In this document: positions 7,374-15,311 of the stretch, piece by piece
Layout: every line of letters starts with the position of its first letter
Position numbering within the stretch: position 1 is the first letter of the stretch
Assembly: GCA_910586065.1 (NCBI GenBank)
Contig: CAJUGI010000002.1
Span: 59,868-123,867, forward strand
Length of the DNA: 64,000 bases
Direction: 5' to 3'
From: an uncultured Christensenella sp.
Lineage (GTDB): Bacteria > Bacillota > Clostridia > Christensenellales > Borkfalkiaceae
Position numbers and translations under genes: made by a program
Notes under the pieces: generated by a model
The model's database searches: none
Told to the model about the DNA's origin: nothing
Seen by the model: only the letters and a program-made list of their open reading frames with translations

Positions 7374-7872
7374 AGTTTTATTTGCGGTAATTGCCTGCGT
7401 AGTTTTAATGTGCCCGCTGTTTACAGGTTGCGGCTCATGTTACGGAGAGTATGTAAAAGACAGTTTAGATTATTCGGTTTCAGTAGGATATGTTTATACA
7501 AGGGTACACGGTTCATTTCAAATCAATTTTAAAGAAAAAGGTTTTTATACTGTTAGTTATGATGTAAATCTTTGTTATGGGGAAAATAAACAAATCGTTG
7601 CCTCGGAACATTATGCGGAAAGTGTAAATGTAAAAGATGTGACACCCAAAACTTTTTATTTCAACAAGTCGTTTACGATAACTTGGCAACTTGACGATTA
7701 TGTTTCATACAGTGATTACGAAGTGCGCATAAGTCAAATAAACATTGCTGCGAATAATCAATATGACAAGTTTAACGGTTACGCCATAGGTTTCGGTGTA
7801 ACCGCCGCAGTGCTTACGTGCGGAATTACCGCGTTTTTCATAATAACCAAACTCCGCGAAAAGAAAGATTAA
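7357..7872 (+). CDS. Lipoprotein with C-terminal membrane anchor, function unknown
   Basis: A 171-residue protein. It begins with a lipoprotein signal (MKKSLKVLFAVIACVVLMCPLF, then lipobox FTGC with Cys at about residue 26) and ends with a second hydrophobic span (AIGFGVTAAVLTCGITAFFII) followed by a positive tail. The middle is a beta-rich, Tyr-rich domain exposed outside the cell. The start has a GAGGAGG site and overlaps the end of the preceding broken membrane-protein gene, suggesting an operon and joint function. Base composition is somewhat more AT-rich than its neighbours. I do not recognise the family. Confidence 0.75.
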   Translation: MKKSLKVLFAVIACVVLMCPLFTGCGSCYGEYVKDSLDYSVSVGYVYTRVHGSFQINFKEKGFYTVSYDVNLCYGENKQIVASEHYAESVNVKDVTPKTFYFNKSFTITWQLDDYVSYSDYEVRISQINIAANNQYDKFNGYAIGFGVTAAVLTCGITAFFIITKLREKKD

Positions 7873-7883
7873 AATATAATTCG

Positions 7884-8159
7884 TCACACCAAAAAGTTCT
7901 GCGCGGCAAGAATTAACCCAAGCTTAAAGCCCCGTTTAAAGTATTCTTCAGCCGTAAATTCTTCTAGTCCGCCCTGAGCAGAATCGAACTTCCACATTAT
8001 TTCGTCCTTATCTTTTTCGGATATTTTCTCGCAAAATTTTTCAAGCAGGTTATGCATCTCTTCAAAGCATTTTCTGTATTCTTCGTTTTCCGTCAGATTA
8101 ACGCTGTCAAAATAATTTTTCCCGCCTGTAACAAGCTCCAAAATTATTGATTTATTCAT
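7884..8159 (-). CDS. Small acidic helical protein (DUF6809-like)
   Basis: A 91-residue, mostly helical, acidic protein without membrane spans. The C-terminal stretch EEYFKRGFKLGLILAAQ resembles small phage- and XRE-linked Firmicutes proteins of the DUF6809 type; that name is from memory and tentative. It is divergent from the XRE gene at 8251, and the 92-bp gap between them carries a perfect 11-bp inverted repeat, so the two are probably controlled together. This repeats the XRE/small-gene layout seen at 1.9, 31.9 and 33.2 kb. Confidence 0.7.
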   Translation of the reverse strand: MNKSIILELVTGGKNYFDSVNLTENEEYRKCFEEMHNLLEKFCEKISEKDKDEIMWKFDSAQGGLEEFTAEEYFKRGFKLGLILAAQNFLV

Positions 8160-8171
8160 TAAATACCTCTC

Positions 8172-8210
8172 ATCAATATGTTAATATAATCATATTAGCA
8201 ACATATTGAT
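8172..8210. promoter_or_regulatory. Operator palindrome between divergent genes
   Basis: ATCAATATGTT (8172-8182) and AACATATTGAT (8200-8210) form a perfect 11-bp inverted repeat. Inside it ATATAATCATATTA is itself nearly symmetric, and a related half-site (ATCAATAT) recurs at about 8226 just before the XRE -10. This is a probable binding array for the XRE protein encoded at 8251. Confidence 0.7.
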
Positions 8211-8236
8211 AAGTCGGGTATTTTAATCAATATTTT

Positions 8237-8244
8237 GATACAAT
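8237..8244 (+). promoter_or_regulatory. Extended -10 promoter of XRE gene
   Basis: TGATACAAT-type extended -10 (TG near 8236-8237, TACAAT 8239-8244) ends six bases before the ATG at 8251. There is no ribosome site between them, which predicts a leaderless transcript. Confidence 0.6.
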
Positions 8245-8250
8245 TCAGTT

Positions 8251-8478
8251 ATGTACGGAGAAGAAATAAAAAAGATTAGAACAGAGCGCGGTTTTACCCA
8301 AAGTGATGTGGCAAAAGCAACCGGAATCCCGCAGAATACCATCAGTTGGATAGAGGCGGATAAGGGAATAGCGAATATTTTTCAGTGTGTGAGACTTGCG
8401 GATTTTTACGGAATTACTTTGGACGAACTTGTGGGTAGGGAACCCGCCCAATCGTCAAATTCAAAAACGAACTCATAA
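8251..8478 (+). CDS. Small XRE-family (Cro/CI) repressor
   Basis: A 75-residue single HTH domain: IKKIRTERGFTQSDVAKATGIPQNTISWIEADKG, then LADFYGITLDELVG, the standard Cro/CI order. It is a cytoplasmic DNA-binding repressor. The ATG directly follows an extended -10 with a six-base gap, so the mRNA is probably leaderless. It is divergent from the 91-residue gene at 7884-8159 with palindromic operators between, and a strong terminator follows at 8484. Confidence 0.9.
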   Translation: MYGEEIKKIRTERGFTQSDVAKATGIPQNTISWIEADKGIANIFQCVRLADFYGITLDELVGREPAQSSNSKTNS

Positions 8479-8483
8479 TTTAC

Positions 8484-8520
8484 AAAAGCCTCGGCGCGTT
8501 AAAAATGCGCCGAGGCTTTT
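8484..8520 (+). terminator. Intrinsic terminator
   Basis: AAAAGCCTCGGCGC (8484-8497) pairs perfectly with 8507-8520, ending in TTTT. Confidence 0.9.
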
Positions 8521-8559
8521 ATTTATTGCAACAAAAGACAAAATTTTCTTGAGCGGGTA

Positions 8560-8588
8560 TTGAAAAGTCAAAAATATTGTGATAGAAT
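8560..8588 (+). promoter_or_regulatory. Promoter of the HIT gene
   Basis: TTGAAA (8560-8565), 17 bases, TAGAAT (8583-8588), about 35 bases before the ATG at 8623. Confidence 0.65.
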
Positions 8589-8622
8589 GTTTCCGTTAAA
8601 TATTCAACGCAAGGGGAATAAT

Positions 8623-9042
8623 ATGAAAGACAACAACTGCGGTTATTGCGTTCACGGCGAACCGCTTGCAAAATTCGGAATTTATATATGCGATTTATCC
8701 GTCAGCCAGCTTATTTTGTTTAAAGAGCAGTCAAAGCGCGGCAGATGCATAGTGGCTTATAAGGACCACGTAAGCGAAATAGTCGATATTTCCGACGAAG
8801 AGCGCAACGCATTCTTCGCCGACGTAACCCGCGCGGCAAAAGCAATCCACAAGGTTTTCAAGCCCGACAAGCTCAATTACGGCGCTTACGGCGACACGGG
8901 TTGTCATTTGCATATGCACCTCTGCCCCAAATACAACGGCGGCGACGAATGGGGCGGCACCTTCACAATGAACCCGCAAAAGGTTTATTTAAGCAACGAA
9001 GAGTACGCTGAAATGATTGAACAAATCAAATCCGCTCTTTAA
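8623..9042 (+). CDS. HIT-family (histidine triad) hydrolase/transferase
   Basis: A 139-residue histidine triad protein. The signature HLHMHL near residue 95 matches HxHxH, whose central His is the nucleophile for nucleoside phosphoramidate or dinucleotide hydrolysis. The Cys pair near the N-terminus (NCGYC) may bind zinc, as in some HIT branches. The start is ATG 8623 with an AAGGGG site; an in-frame ATG at about 8578 region would sit in the promoter. The precise substrate cannot be told. The stop overlaps copy 2 of the intergenic repeat. Confidence 0.9.
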   Translation: MKDNNCGYCVHGEPLAKFGIYICDLSVSQLILFKEQSKRGRCIVAYKDHVSEIVDISDEERNAFFADVTRAAKAIHKVFKPDKLNYGAYGDTGCHLHMHLCPKYNGGDEWGGTFTMNPQKVYLSNEEYAEMIEQIKSAL

Positions 9043-9146
9043 AACGCATATATGTTGCGTTCCGCTTGTCTTCGGGTCGCTTACCGCTAAGTAAGCTCCC
9101 CTTGAAAATGCTCGCGCGTCTCGTTCTGCTTGTATCTCTGCGTTTT
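9038..9146 (+). repeat. Intergenic structured repeat element, copy 2
   Basis: The element begins TTTAAAACGCATATA over the stop codon of the HIT gene and ends with TGCGTTTT (9139-9146), exactly the inverted AAAACGCA of its start. The inner hairpin is GCTTAC (9079-9084) / GTAAGC (9091-9096). The conserved block CTCCCCTTGAAAATGCTCGC follows. The 5' part is about 11 bases shorter than in copies 1 and 3, lacking most of the first hairpin loop. Confidence 0.75.
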
Positions 9147-9187
9147 GGTAATTATCGTTTGTCTTGGTTTAAGGGAGGAAAATGTAA

Positions 9188-10414
9188 TTGGCACACAACG
9201 TTATAGCCGAAGCAAAAAGATGTTTAAACTGTAAAAACCCGTTATGCAGAAAGGGCTGTCCGATAAACACGCCCATTCCCGATATGATTTCTATGTTTTT
9301 AAACGGCGAAATGAAAAAGGCGGGGGAAATGGTGTTTGAAAACAATCCCCTTTCGGTAGTCTGCTCAATCGTATGCAACCACGGCAACCAGTGTCAGGGA
9401 CATTGCGTGCGGGGCATAAAGGGTGAACCCGTCGAAATAAGCTCAATCGAAAACTTTGTTTCATCGGCGTACCTCGACAGCGTGCATCCGGATAAGGCTG
9501 AACCAAACGGAATAAAAGTTGCGGTTGTCGGTTCGGGACCGGCAGGCATAACCATTTCAATAATAATGGCAAGGCTCGGCTACGACGTAACCGTATTCGA
9601 ATCCAAAACCGAAATAGGCGGCGTATTGCGTTACGGCATACCTGAATTCCGTTTGCCCAAGGCTATTGTTGACCGTTACGAAAGGTTAATGCGCAAACTG
9701 GGCGTAAAAATCAAATTCAACGTCACTATAGGCAAAGCTTTCGGTATAGAAGAGCTTTTCCGCGACGGCTTTAAGGCGATTTCCATCGGCACGGGCGTAA
9801 CCTGGCCCATTGCGCTGAACATAAAGGGCGAAAGTCTGGGGCACGTTCATTACGGAGTGCACTATCTGGAGCGCCCCGAAGTTTACGAGCTGGGCAACAA
9901 CGTGCTTATTATCGGCGCGGGCAACGTTGCAATGGACGTTGCGAGAACGGCTCTCCGCCGCGGCGCGCGCGACGTCAAAATTCTGTGCAGAAGCGATAAA
10001 TACAGCGCCAGCGACGAGGAAAAAGAATACGCCGAAATAGAGGGTGCGCAGTTCATCTACAACAAGCAGCCCGTAGAAATTACGGACGAGGGCGTGCTGT
10101 TTGCCGAAACTTCTTGCGACGGCGAACACAACGTAATCTCCGTTTCGGATAAAGCGGAACTGATAAAAGCCGACTCGGTAATGATATGTATTTCGCAAAG
10201 ACCTTCCAACCTTATACTCACGCAGACAAACGGGCTTGAAATAAACGAGCGCGGACTTGCGAAAATCAACGAGGACGGCTCTACGTCGCGCCCCGGGCTG
10301 TTCGCTTCGGGCGACGTGGTTCGCGGTGCAAAGACGGTTGTCGAAGCTGCGGAAACGTCAAAGCGCGTGGCTTTGGCGATGGATAAATATTTAAAGAGTC
10401 TGCCTAAGGAATAA
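9188..10414 (+). CDS. GltD-like NAD(P)-dependent oxidoreductase with Fe-S N-terminus
   Basis: A 408-residue flavoprotein of the glutamate synthase small-chain family, which also includes NfnB and sulfide dehydrogenase subunits. The N-terminal cysteines (CLNCKNPLCRKGCP, then CSIVCNHGNQCQGHC) bind Fe-S clusters. The FAD site is VVGSGPAGITIS (~110) and the NAD(P) site is LIIGAGNVAMDVAR (~235); GLFASGDVVRG closes the FAD fold. No large glutamate synthase subunit or NfnA gene is adjacent, so its partner is unknown. The start is TTG at 9188, behind GGAGG (9174-9178); an ATG at 9182 is followed at once by TAA. Confidence 0.88.
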   Translation: MAHNVIAEAKRCLNCKNPLCRKGCPINTPIPDMISMFLNGEMKKAGEMVFENNPLSVVCSIVCNHGNQCQGHCVRGIKGEPVEISSIENFVSSAYLDSVHPDKAEPNGIKVAVVGSGPAGITISIIMARLGYDVTVFESKTEIGGVLRYGIPEFRLPKAIVDRYERLMRKLGVKIKFNVTIGKAFGIEELFRDGFKAISIGTGVTWPIALNIKGESLGHVHYGVHYLERPEVYELGNNVLIIGAGNVAMDVARTALRRGARDVKILCRSDKYSASDEEKEYAEIEGAQFIYNKQPVEITDEGVLFAETSCDGEHNVISVSDKAELIKADSVMICISQRPSNLILTQTNGLEINERGLAKINEDGSTSRPGLFASGDVVRGAKTVVEAAETSKRVALAMDKYLKSLPKE

Positions 10415-10434
10415 ACAAATACTATTCGAGTTAT

Positions 10435-10460
10435 CCCCCCGCGCCTTAAGGCGCGGGGGG
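10435..10460 (+). terminator. Intrinsic terminator
   Basis: CCCCCCGCGCCTT pairs perfectly with AAGGCGCGGGGGG, followed by ATGTATTTTT. Confidence 0.85.
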
Positions 10461-10615
10461 ATGTATTTTTAGCGTATACCGATATAAAAAAACCGTAAAA
10501 AAATCAATAAAATTTTATTTGTTGAACAGAGTCGGATTTTGCCTGTCGCAAATTGTCGAATATAAACTTTGTTTGTCGAACGAACGTCGGCAGGCGAAAA
10601 ACGTGAACAAATATG

Positions 10616-10644
10616 TTGAAACTATTTAAGTATTGCGTTATACT
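10616..10644 (+). promoter_or_regulatory. Promoter of the 93-residue gene
   Basis: TTGAAA (10616-10621), 17 bases, TATACT (10639-10644). Confidence 0.65.
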
Positions 10645-10761
10645 TTAACTACCGACAAAACAAAGCGACAAACGGTTACCACGGCGCAAAAAGCAAAATA
10701 GTTGCGAGTTTACGTTGCAATTTGTATTAAGGTAAATTTAATTAAAAAGGGGCAAAAATAT

Positions 10762-11043
10762 ATGCTTTCAAAAGAAGAACAAAAACACTACACCCAGTTA
10801 CCGGACAATAAAATCGGCGAAAAATGGAATAATCCCGAATTCCGCCGCAGCGAAATAAAAGCGCTTTTAAAGCCGCTTGAAGAAAAACTGAAACAAGAAC
10901 GCGACGGCGAAAAGCGGGTAAGCCTTTTAATAGAACACGCCGAACTTTTAAAAGAGCTGTGCAGGGTGAATCTGGAAGATAACTCCTGTACGGAACGTGT
11001 TGTCAAAAAGTGCCGGGAAATTTTAAATGCCGAAGGCAAATAA
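10762..11043 (+). CDS. Small charged helical protein, function unknown
   Basis: A 93-residue, highly charged, helical, cytoplasmic protein with no Cys-rich motif or membrane span; it has heptad-like stretches (IKALLKPLEEKLKQERDGEK) that suggest a coiled coil. The start is ATG 10762 behind AAAAAGGGG. It is a single-gene unit with its own promoter at 10616 and terminator at 11067. I do not recognise a family. Confidence 0.75.
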   Translation: MLSKEEQKHYTQLPDNKIGEKWNNPEFRRSEIKALLKPLEEKLKQERDGEKRVSLLIEHAELLKELCRVNLEDNSCTERVVKKCREILNAEGK

Positions 11044-11066
11044 TGGAAATTATTAAAATTAAACGT

Positions 11067-11100
11067 CGTCCGCGGGGAATTCCCCGCGGACGGTCTTTTT
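11067..11100. terminator. Bidirectional terminator between convergent genes
   Basis: CGTCCGCGGGGAATTCCCCGCGGACG (11067-11092) in two halves is a perfect palindrome followed by TCTTTTT on the plus strand. On the minus strand it lies after the glycosyltransferase stop at 11099-11101. Confidence 0.85.
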
Positions 11101-12373
11101 AAACGAATTTCGGGCGGCGCTTGGTTTTTTTGTCCTTTTTATGCGCTCTGGAAGATTTATCTGCGATTTTAAGTTGTTTTTTAACCTCTTTTTCTACCCT
11201 GTCAAAGTCTATATTTCGGCTTTCAAGTTCGCTGTAATCTGCCGTAGGGCTGTTCAGGATGAATTTTGCAAGCATATCAATGCTGTTTTTTTGCAGTTCC
11301 TTCGTTTTTTCGGACATAGACTTTAAAAGTTCGGGGTCGTCCATAAGCTTTAAAATGTTTTGTTTAAGCTCTTTGCCGTTTTTAAACGAAAGCGCAACTC
11401 CTTTTCCCTTCATATAATCAAGGTTATATTGTTCCTGAGCCGCCATTTTTTCTATAATCAGCATCGGCAAAGATTTATTTATCATTTCGGTTACGCTGGT
11501 TCCGCCGAACTTGTTTAAAATAACGTCCGCCGCCGAAAGATAAAGCGGAACGTCGTTCGTAAAGCCCACGTTTAAAACCTTTAATCCCTTGTCAAAATGC
11601 ATATGTTCTATTTTTTTGTAGCTTTCTTCGTTCCTGCCGTTCACCATTATAATCTGTGCTTTTCTTCCTTTGAGGGCGGTGACGAGCTCGTTAAAGATTT
11701 TAAAGCCTCCGTTCCAGTGCCCCCCGCCGAACATTACCATAACCGTGAACACGCCGTCTTCCAGCCCAAGTTTTTTGCGCGCTTCGGATTTATCAAGGCG
11801 TTCCAGCGTGCGCTCGTCAACAGGTAATCCGATTGGCAGAAGCTGCTCGCGTGAATAACCTTCGTAAATGCATTCTTCAATAAAATCCTCGTTGGGTATT
11901 GCAAAATAATCCACGCCTATTCCGGCTTCCCAGAAAGGCGAATTTACGTAGTCGAGGTTAGAAACTATAGTGGTGCAGGGCAGCTTGTACACAAGCTGTA
12001 AATCCGTAACGGCGATAGCCCCGTAAAAGTGCGTGCTGTAAATAACGTCGGGCTTAAAATTCATTATTTCCTTCATCAGCCCGTTCAGGGTGGAAACAAC
12101 CGTCTTTTGCGAGGAGCACGAATATCTCTTTTCTGGCGCGGCTTTTTTGTAATGGTTGTAAAAAGCATTATAAAGCGGCAGCAACTTGCCTACCGACAGA
12201 GAATATCCCTTGTCCGAAACCCAAACGTTCAGTTTTGTGGAAAAACTCTTTAATAAGTCAACTATTTTTACTTCTGCGTCGTCAAGGCTTTCAAGCTTCC
12301 TTTTCATGCTGTTCGCGCATGCATTGTGCCCGTTGCCTGCGGTTATCGATAATATCAAAATTCTTTTTTTCAT
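11099..12373 (-). CDS. MGDG-synthase/UgtP-like glycolipid glycosyltransferase
   Basis: A 424-residue GT-B glycosyltransferase resembling processive diacylglycerol glucosyltransferase and plant MGDG synthase. The N-terminal ILSITAGNGHNACANSMK matches the family glycine-rich donor/acceptor loop, and the C-terminal domain has the sugar-nucleotide region (VMFGGGHWNGG, GFTNDVPLYLSAADVILNKFGG, EKMAAQEQYN). It should add a hexose to diacylglycerol at the inner membrane face. The C-terminus is strongly basic (AHKKDKKTKRRPK), apt for membrane contact. The start is the ATG at 12373; a TTG at 12418 would lie in the -35. It has no ribosome site and a very short leader. Confidence 0.87.
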   Translation of the reverse strand: MKKRILILSITAGNGHNACANSMKRKLESLDDAEVKIVDLLKSFSTKLNVWVSDKGYSLSVGKLLPLYNAFYNHYKKAAPEKRYSCSSQKTVVSTLNGLMKEIMNFKPDVIYSTHFYGAIAVTDLQLVYKLPCTTIVSNLDYVNSPFWEAGIGVDYFAIPNEDFIEECIYEGYSREQLLPIGLPVDERTLERLDKSEARKKLGLEDGVFTVMVMFGGGHWNGGFKIFNELVTALKGRKAQIIMVNGRNEESYKKIEHMHFDKGLKVLNVGFTNDVPLYLSAADVILNKFGGTSVTEMINKSLPMLIIEKMAAQEQYNLDYMKGKGVALSFKNGKELKQNILKLMDDPELLKSMSEKTKELQKNSIDMLAKFILNSPTADYSELESRNIDFDRVEKEVKKQLKIADKSSRAHKKDKKTKRRPKFV

Positions 12374-12389
12374 AATTTTATACAAAATA

Positions 12390-12418
12390 ATTATATCAGT
12401 ATGCGCGGTTTTTGTCAA
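12390..12418 (-). promoter_or_regulatory. Consensus promoter of the glycosyltransferase gene
   Basis: On the minus strand TTGACA (12418-12413), 17 bases, TATAAT (12395-12390). The ATG follows 16 bases later, leaving a leader of only about nine bases with no ribosome site. Confidence 0.8.
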
Positions 12419-12501
12419 GGGTGTACAGCCGGTCGTATCGCTTGACGGACGCCGTAAAATGTTATAAAATAAAGTAAATAATAAAAGGTTTTTATATTAT
12501 T

Positions 12502-13614
12502 ATGCCAAAATACGATTATTTAATTGTCGGCGCGGGTTTAAGCGGCGCGGTTTGCGCGCACGAACTCAAAAAAAAAGGTTATAACTGCCTCGTGGTCGAA
12601 AAGCGCGGTCACGTCGGCGGAAATATATATACCGAAAACATAGAGGGAATAGAAGTGCATAAGTACGGCGCGCACATTTTTCACACCTCGGATAAAGAGG
12701 TATGGAATTACGTTTGCCGGTTTGCGGAGTTCAACAACTTTGTTAACAGCCCTATAGCACGGTATAAGGACGAATGTTATAATCTGCCGTTTAATATGAA
12801 TACTTTTACCAAGCTCTGGCGAGATGTGTTTACTCCGGCGGAAGCGGCTAAGCGCATAGAAGAGGAGCGCGGCAGGGATTTTAAGGAAAATCCCGCAAAT
12901 CTGGAAGAGCAGGCAATAAATCTGGTGGGCAAAACGATTTATGAAAAATTGATTAAGGGCTACACGGAAAAGCAGTGGGGAAGACCTTGCAAAGATTTGC
13001 CCGCCCATATAATAAAACGTTTACCCGTAAGACTGACCTTTGACAACAACTATTTTAACGACCGCTATCAGGGCATACCCGAAGAGGGCTATACTAAACT
13101 GATTGAAAATATGTTAAATGGCACTGAAGTTAAACTTAACTGCGACTTTTTAAAAGAAAAGGAAACGCTTTTAAAACTTGCCGGCAAAATAATATATACC
13201 GGACCGGTGGACGAATATTACGGTTTTTGTTACGGCGCGCTGGAATACCGTTCGTTGCGGTTTGAAACCGAAGTGTTGGATACGCCCGACTATCAGGGTA
13301 ACGCGGTAATAAATTATACTGCGGCGGACGTGCCTTTTACGCGAATAATCGAACACAAGCATTTCGCGTTCGGCAGACAGCCGAAAACTGTTATAACACG
13401 CGAATACCCCGCCTGCTGGAAATTTGGCGACGAGCCTTATTATCCCGTTAACGATAAAAAGAACGACGATTTATACGCTAAGTACGCTTTGCTTGCCAAA
13501 GCTGATAAAAATGTTATTTTTGCGGGCAGACTTGCCGCGTATAAGTATTACGATATGGACGACACCGTGCGAGCCGCCCTTGATTTATTAAAAGAAATCC
13601 CCGAAAAGAATTAA
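12502..13614 (+). CDS. glf: UDP-galactopyranose mutase
   Basis: A 370-residue flavoenzyme that converts UDP-galactopyranose to UDP-galactofuranose for surface glycans. The FAD dinucleotide fold is at the N-terminus (DYLIVGAGLSGAVCAHELKK, VVEKRGHVGGNIYTE) and the family segments HKYGAHIFHTSD, the NLPFNMNTF loop, GYTEKQWGR and FAGRLAAYKYYDMD are all present. Length and order are normal. It is divergent from the glycolipid glycosyltransferase, so this locus probably serves cell-envelope glycans. A weak AAAAGG site stands before the ATG. Confidence 0.95.
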   Translation: MPKYDYLIVGAGLSGAVCAHELKKKGYNCLVVEKRGHVGGNIYTENIEGIEVHKYGAHIFHTSDKEVWNYVCRFAEFNNFVNSPIARYKDECYNLPFNMNTFTKLWRDVFTPAEAAKRIEEERGRDFKENPANLEEQAINLVGKTIYEKLIKGYTEKQWGRPCKDLPAHIIKRLPVRLTFDNNYFNDRYQGIPEEGYTKLIENMLNGTEVKLNCDFLKEKETLLKLAGKIIYTGPVDEYYGFCYGALEYRSLRFETEVLDTPDYQGNAVINYTAADVPFTRIIEHKHFAFGRQPKTVITREYPACWKFGDEPYYPVNDKKNDDLYAKYALLAKADKNVIFAGRLAAYKYYDMDDTVRAALDLLKEIPEKN

Positions 13615-13660
13615 ATTTCGGGATTTTAAATAAAAAGAAAAAAATTGAGAGGTGTTTCAG

Positions 13661-14440
13661 ATGAAGAATATGATTAAAGAAAAGAAAACTCTTTTAATTT
13701 TAAGGGTGGTTTTCGGTGTACTGCTTTTGGCAGGAATAATAATTTCCATTTTGGCGTACAGACATTTCGACGCAAGAATAGTAGATGATACCGGATATGC
13801 GGACGACTATAATCCCGTTACCGGCACAACCGATTGCACCGTTGAAGTTGAACTTAACGTAGTGGTTGTAAAGGCGCAGTTTCAAGTTGCTTTTTATGAC
13901 GAAACGGGCGAGCGGATTGACGTTATAACGAAAAACTTTGAATGTGACGGTAAAATTGCATATGCAACCTTTGAAGTGAAAGGCGCGGTTGAAACATACG
14001 AGCTTCTTGCTTACGACATTACATACGAATCCAACACGGAATACGTTTTAGGAATTGCAATAATCGTTAACGTAATGCTGTTTGCGTTATTAGTCCAGTC
14101 GCTTACTATGTCGTGCAAGATATACAATTATAACGGAAGCGAAATTCTCGTTTACGCGGGCTTTATGCACCGTTACCTTAAAGTAAACGGAGTTAAAGTC
14201 GACGAGCGCAGCACGGCGTTCACTTACGGTACTGTAAATCTTAATTTCATGACGCCCGACGGAGCGGCGGTTTTGGCGAGCATAACGCGTATGAACAGAA
14301 TTACTTTAATGGTAAACAATCAAATTCTGCCCGAGGTAAAGAACGCGCCCGTTCCCGCGCCCGCACCTGCAACTAACAACAATACTGAAGCACCCGCAAA
14401 CGATGCCGACTCAACCGCAAACAACGGAGATAATCTTTAA
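13661..14440 (+). CDS. Membrane protein with two spans and Pro/Ala/Asn-rich tail
   Basis: A 259-residue protein. Residues ~12-33 (LLILRVVFGVLLLAGIIISILAY) and ~130-150 (VLGIAIIVNVMLFALLVQSL) are membrane spans; the region between them is an extracellular beta-rich domain, and the rest is cytoplasmic, ending in a low-complexity PAPAPATNNNTEAPAND tail. The start is ATG 13661 behind GAGAGGTG. It may be co-transcribed with glf (47-base gap). A terminator follows at 14455. I do not recognise the family. Confidence 0.75.
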   Translation: MKNMIKEKKTLLILRVVFGVLLLAGIIISILAYRHFDARIVDDTGYADDYNPVTGTTDCTVEVELNVVVVKAQFQVAFYDETGERIDVITKNFECDGKIAYATFEVKGAVETYELLAYDITYESNTEYVLGIAIIVNVMLFALLVQSLTMSCKIYNYNGSEILVYAGFMHRYLKVNGVKVDERSTAFTYGTVNLNFMTPDGAAVLASITRMNRITLMVNNQILPEVKNAPVPAPAPATNNNTEAPANDADSTANNGDNL

Positions 14441-14454
14441 AAAACCAAATAAAT

Positions 14455-14477
14455 AAAACCCGCTTAAAGCGGGTTTT
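14455..14477. terminator. Intrinsic terminator (bidirectional)
   Basis: AAAACCCGC (14455-14463) pairs with GCGGGTTTT (14469-14477). It can stop both the plus-strand membrane gene and the minus-strand operon that ends at 14532. Confidence 0.75.
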
Positions 14478-14531
14478 ATATTAGATTAAATAATTTCAAC
14501 GGACGGCGCAGTGTAAATCTGCGCCGTATTT

Positions 14532-15297
14532 TTAATACCAATCGTGCTTTTCGTTTCTGTCGAGGGCGGCTATTGCGTTCATTTCCGCTTCGGTCAACTC
14601 AAAATCGAACAATGATATATTTTCAAGTATATGTTCGGGGTTGCCTGAACCGGGAATTGCAACCACTCCGCGTTGCAAATGCCAACGCAAAATAACCTGT
14701 GCGGAAGAAACTCCGTGATTTCCGGCTATCTTCGTAATGGTTCCGTCGGAAAGCAATGCGCCGGTGTGCCCTCTGCCGCCGAGCGGATACCACGCCTGTA
14801 TAACGATGCCGAGATTGTGCATATACGGCACTACCGTCTTTTCCTGATAATAAGGGTGTATTTCGTTTTGTATAAGCGCGGGCGTTACGTTTACTTTTGC
14901 TATAAAGTCGTCGATTTCTTCTATGTACCAATTCGACAGTCCGATGGAACGAATTTTTCCCCGTTCCGCGAATTTTTCTATTGCCAGGTAAGCTTTCACG
15001 TCGTTTGCGGCGGAATGATGCAAAAGCATCATATCAATATAACCAATATCGAGTTTATCAAGTGATTCCTGTATTGCCTGTTCGGGGTTTGCAAACTGCG
15101 TTCCGGGATATTTTCGTAATCACAAAAATTTCTTCACGCGGCACTCCCGATTGACGGATGGCTTCGCCTATTTCCCGTTCGTTACCGTACATATGGGCGG
15201 TATCAATAAGGCGGTAGCCCTGCGAAATAGCGGAAAGAACGGCGTTTTTACAAGTTTCGCCGTGTAAGCTATACGTTCCGAGACCGAGTACAGGCAT
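14532..15297 (-). pseudogene. Aldo/keto reductase, frameshifted
   Basis: Two frames join into one typical NADPH-dependent aldo/keto reductase of ~255 residues (DkgA/YtbE type). The N-terminal part from 15297 holds GLGTYSLHG, the catalytic LIDTAHMYGNE (Asp and Tyr) and VITK (Lys); the C-terminal part, ending at 14532, holds DMMLLHHS (His), IGLSNWY, QNEIHPYYQE and IPGSGNPEHILENI. The break is near 15110, where KI-(Y)-PGTQF would need two more bases; loss of one AT from an ATATAT run would explain it. It is the last gene of the operon with the Fe-ADH. It may be a decayed gene or an assembly error. Confidence 0.8.
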
Positions 15298-15311
15298 TTC
15301 ATACCCGCTGT

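Larger units (their letters stand above)
10415..10761 (+). other. Noncoding gap with terminator, inverted repeat and promoter
   Basis: This gap holds the gltD-like terminator (10435-10460), an AT-rich stretch, an imperfect inverted repeat (TTTTGCCTGTCG near 10535 against CGGCAGGCGAAAA near 10588), three GTCGAA words, and the promoter at 10616-10644. About 115 bases of leader then precede the next ATG. I see no ORF or known RNA. Confidence 0.6.

Noticed and set aside
10530..10600. LexA/SOS box in the repeated GTCGAA words
   Set aside because: The words do not form the GAAC-N4-GTTC palindrome used in Firmicutes.
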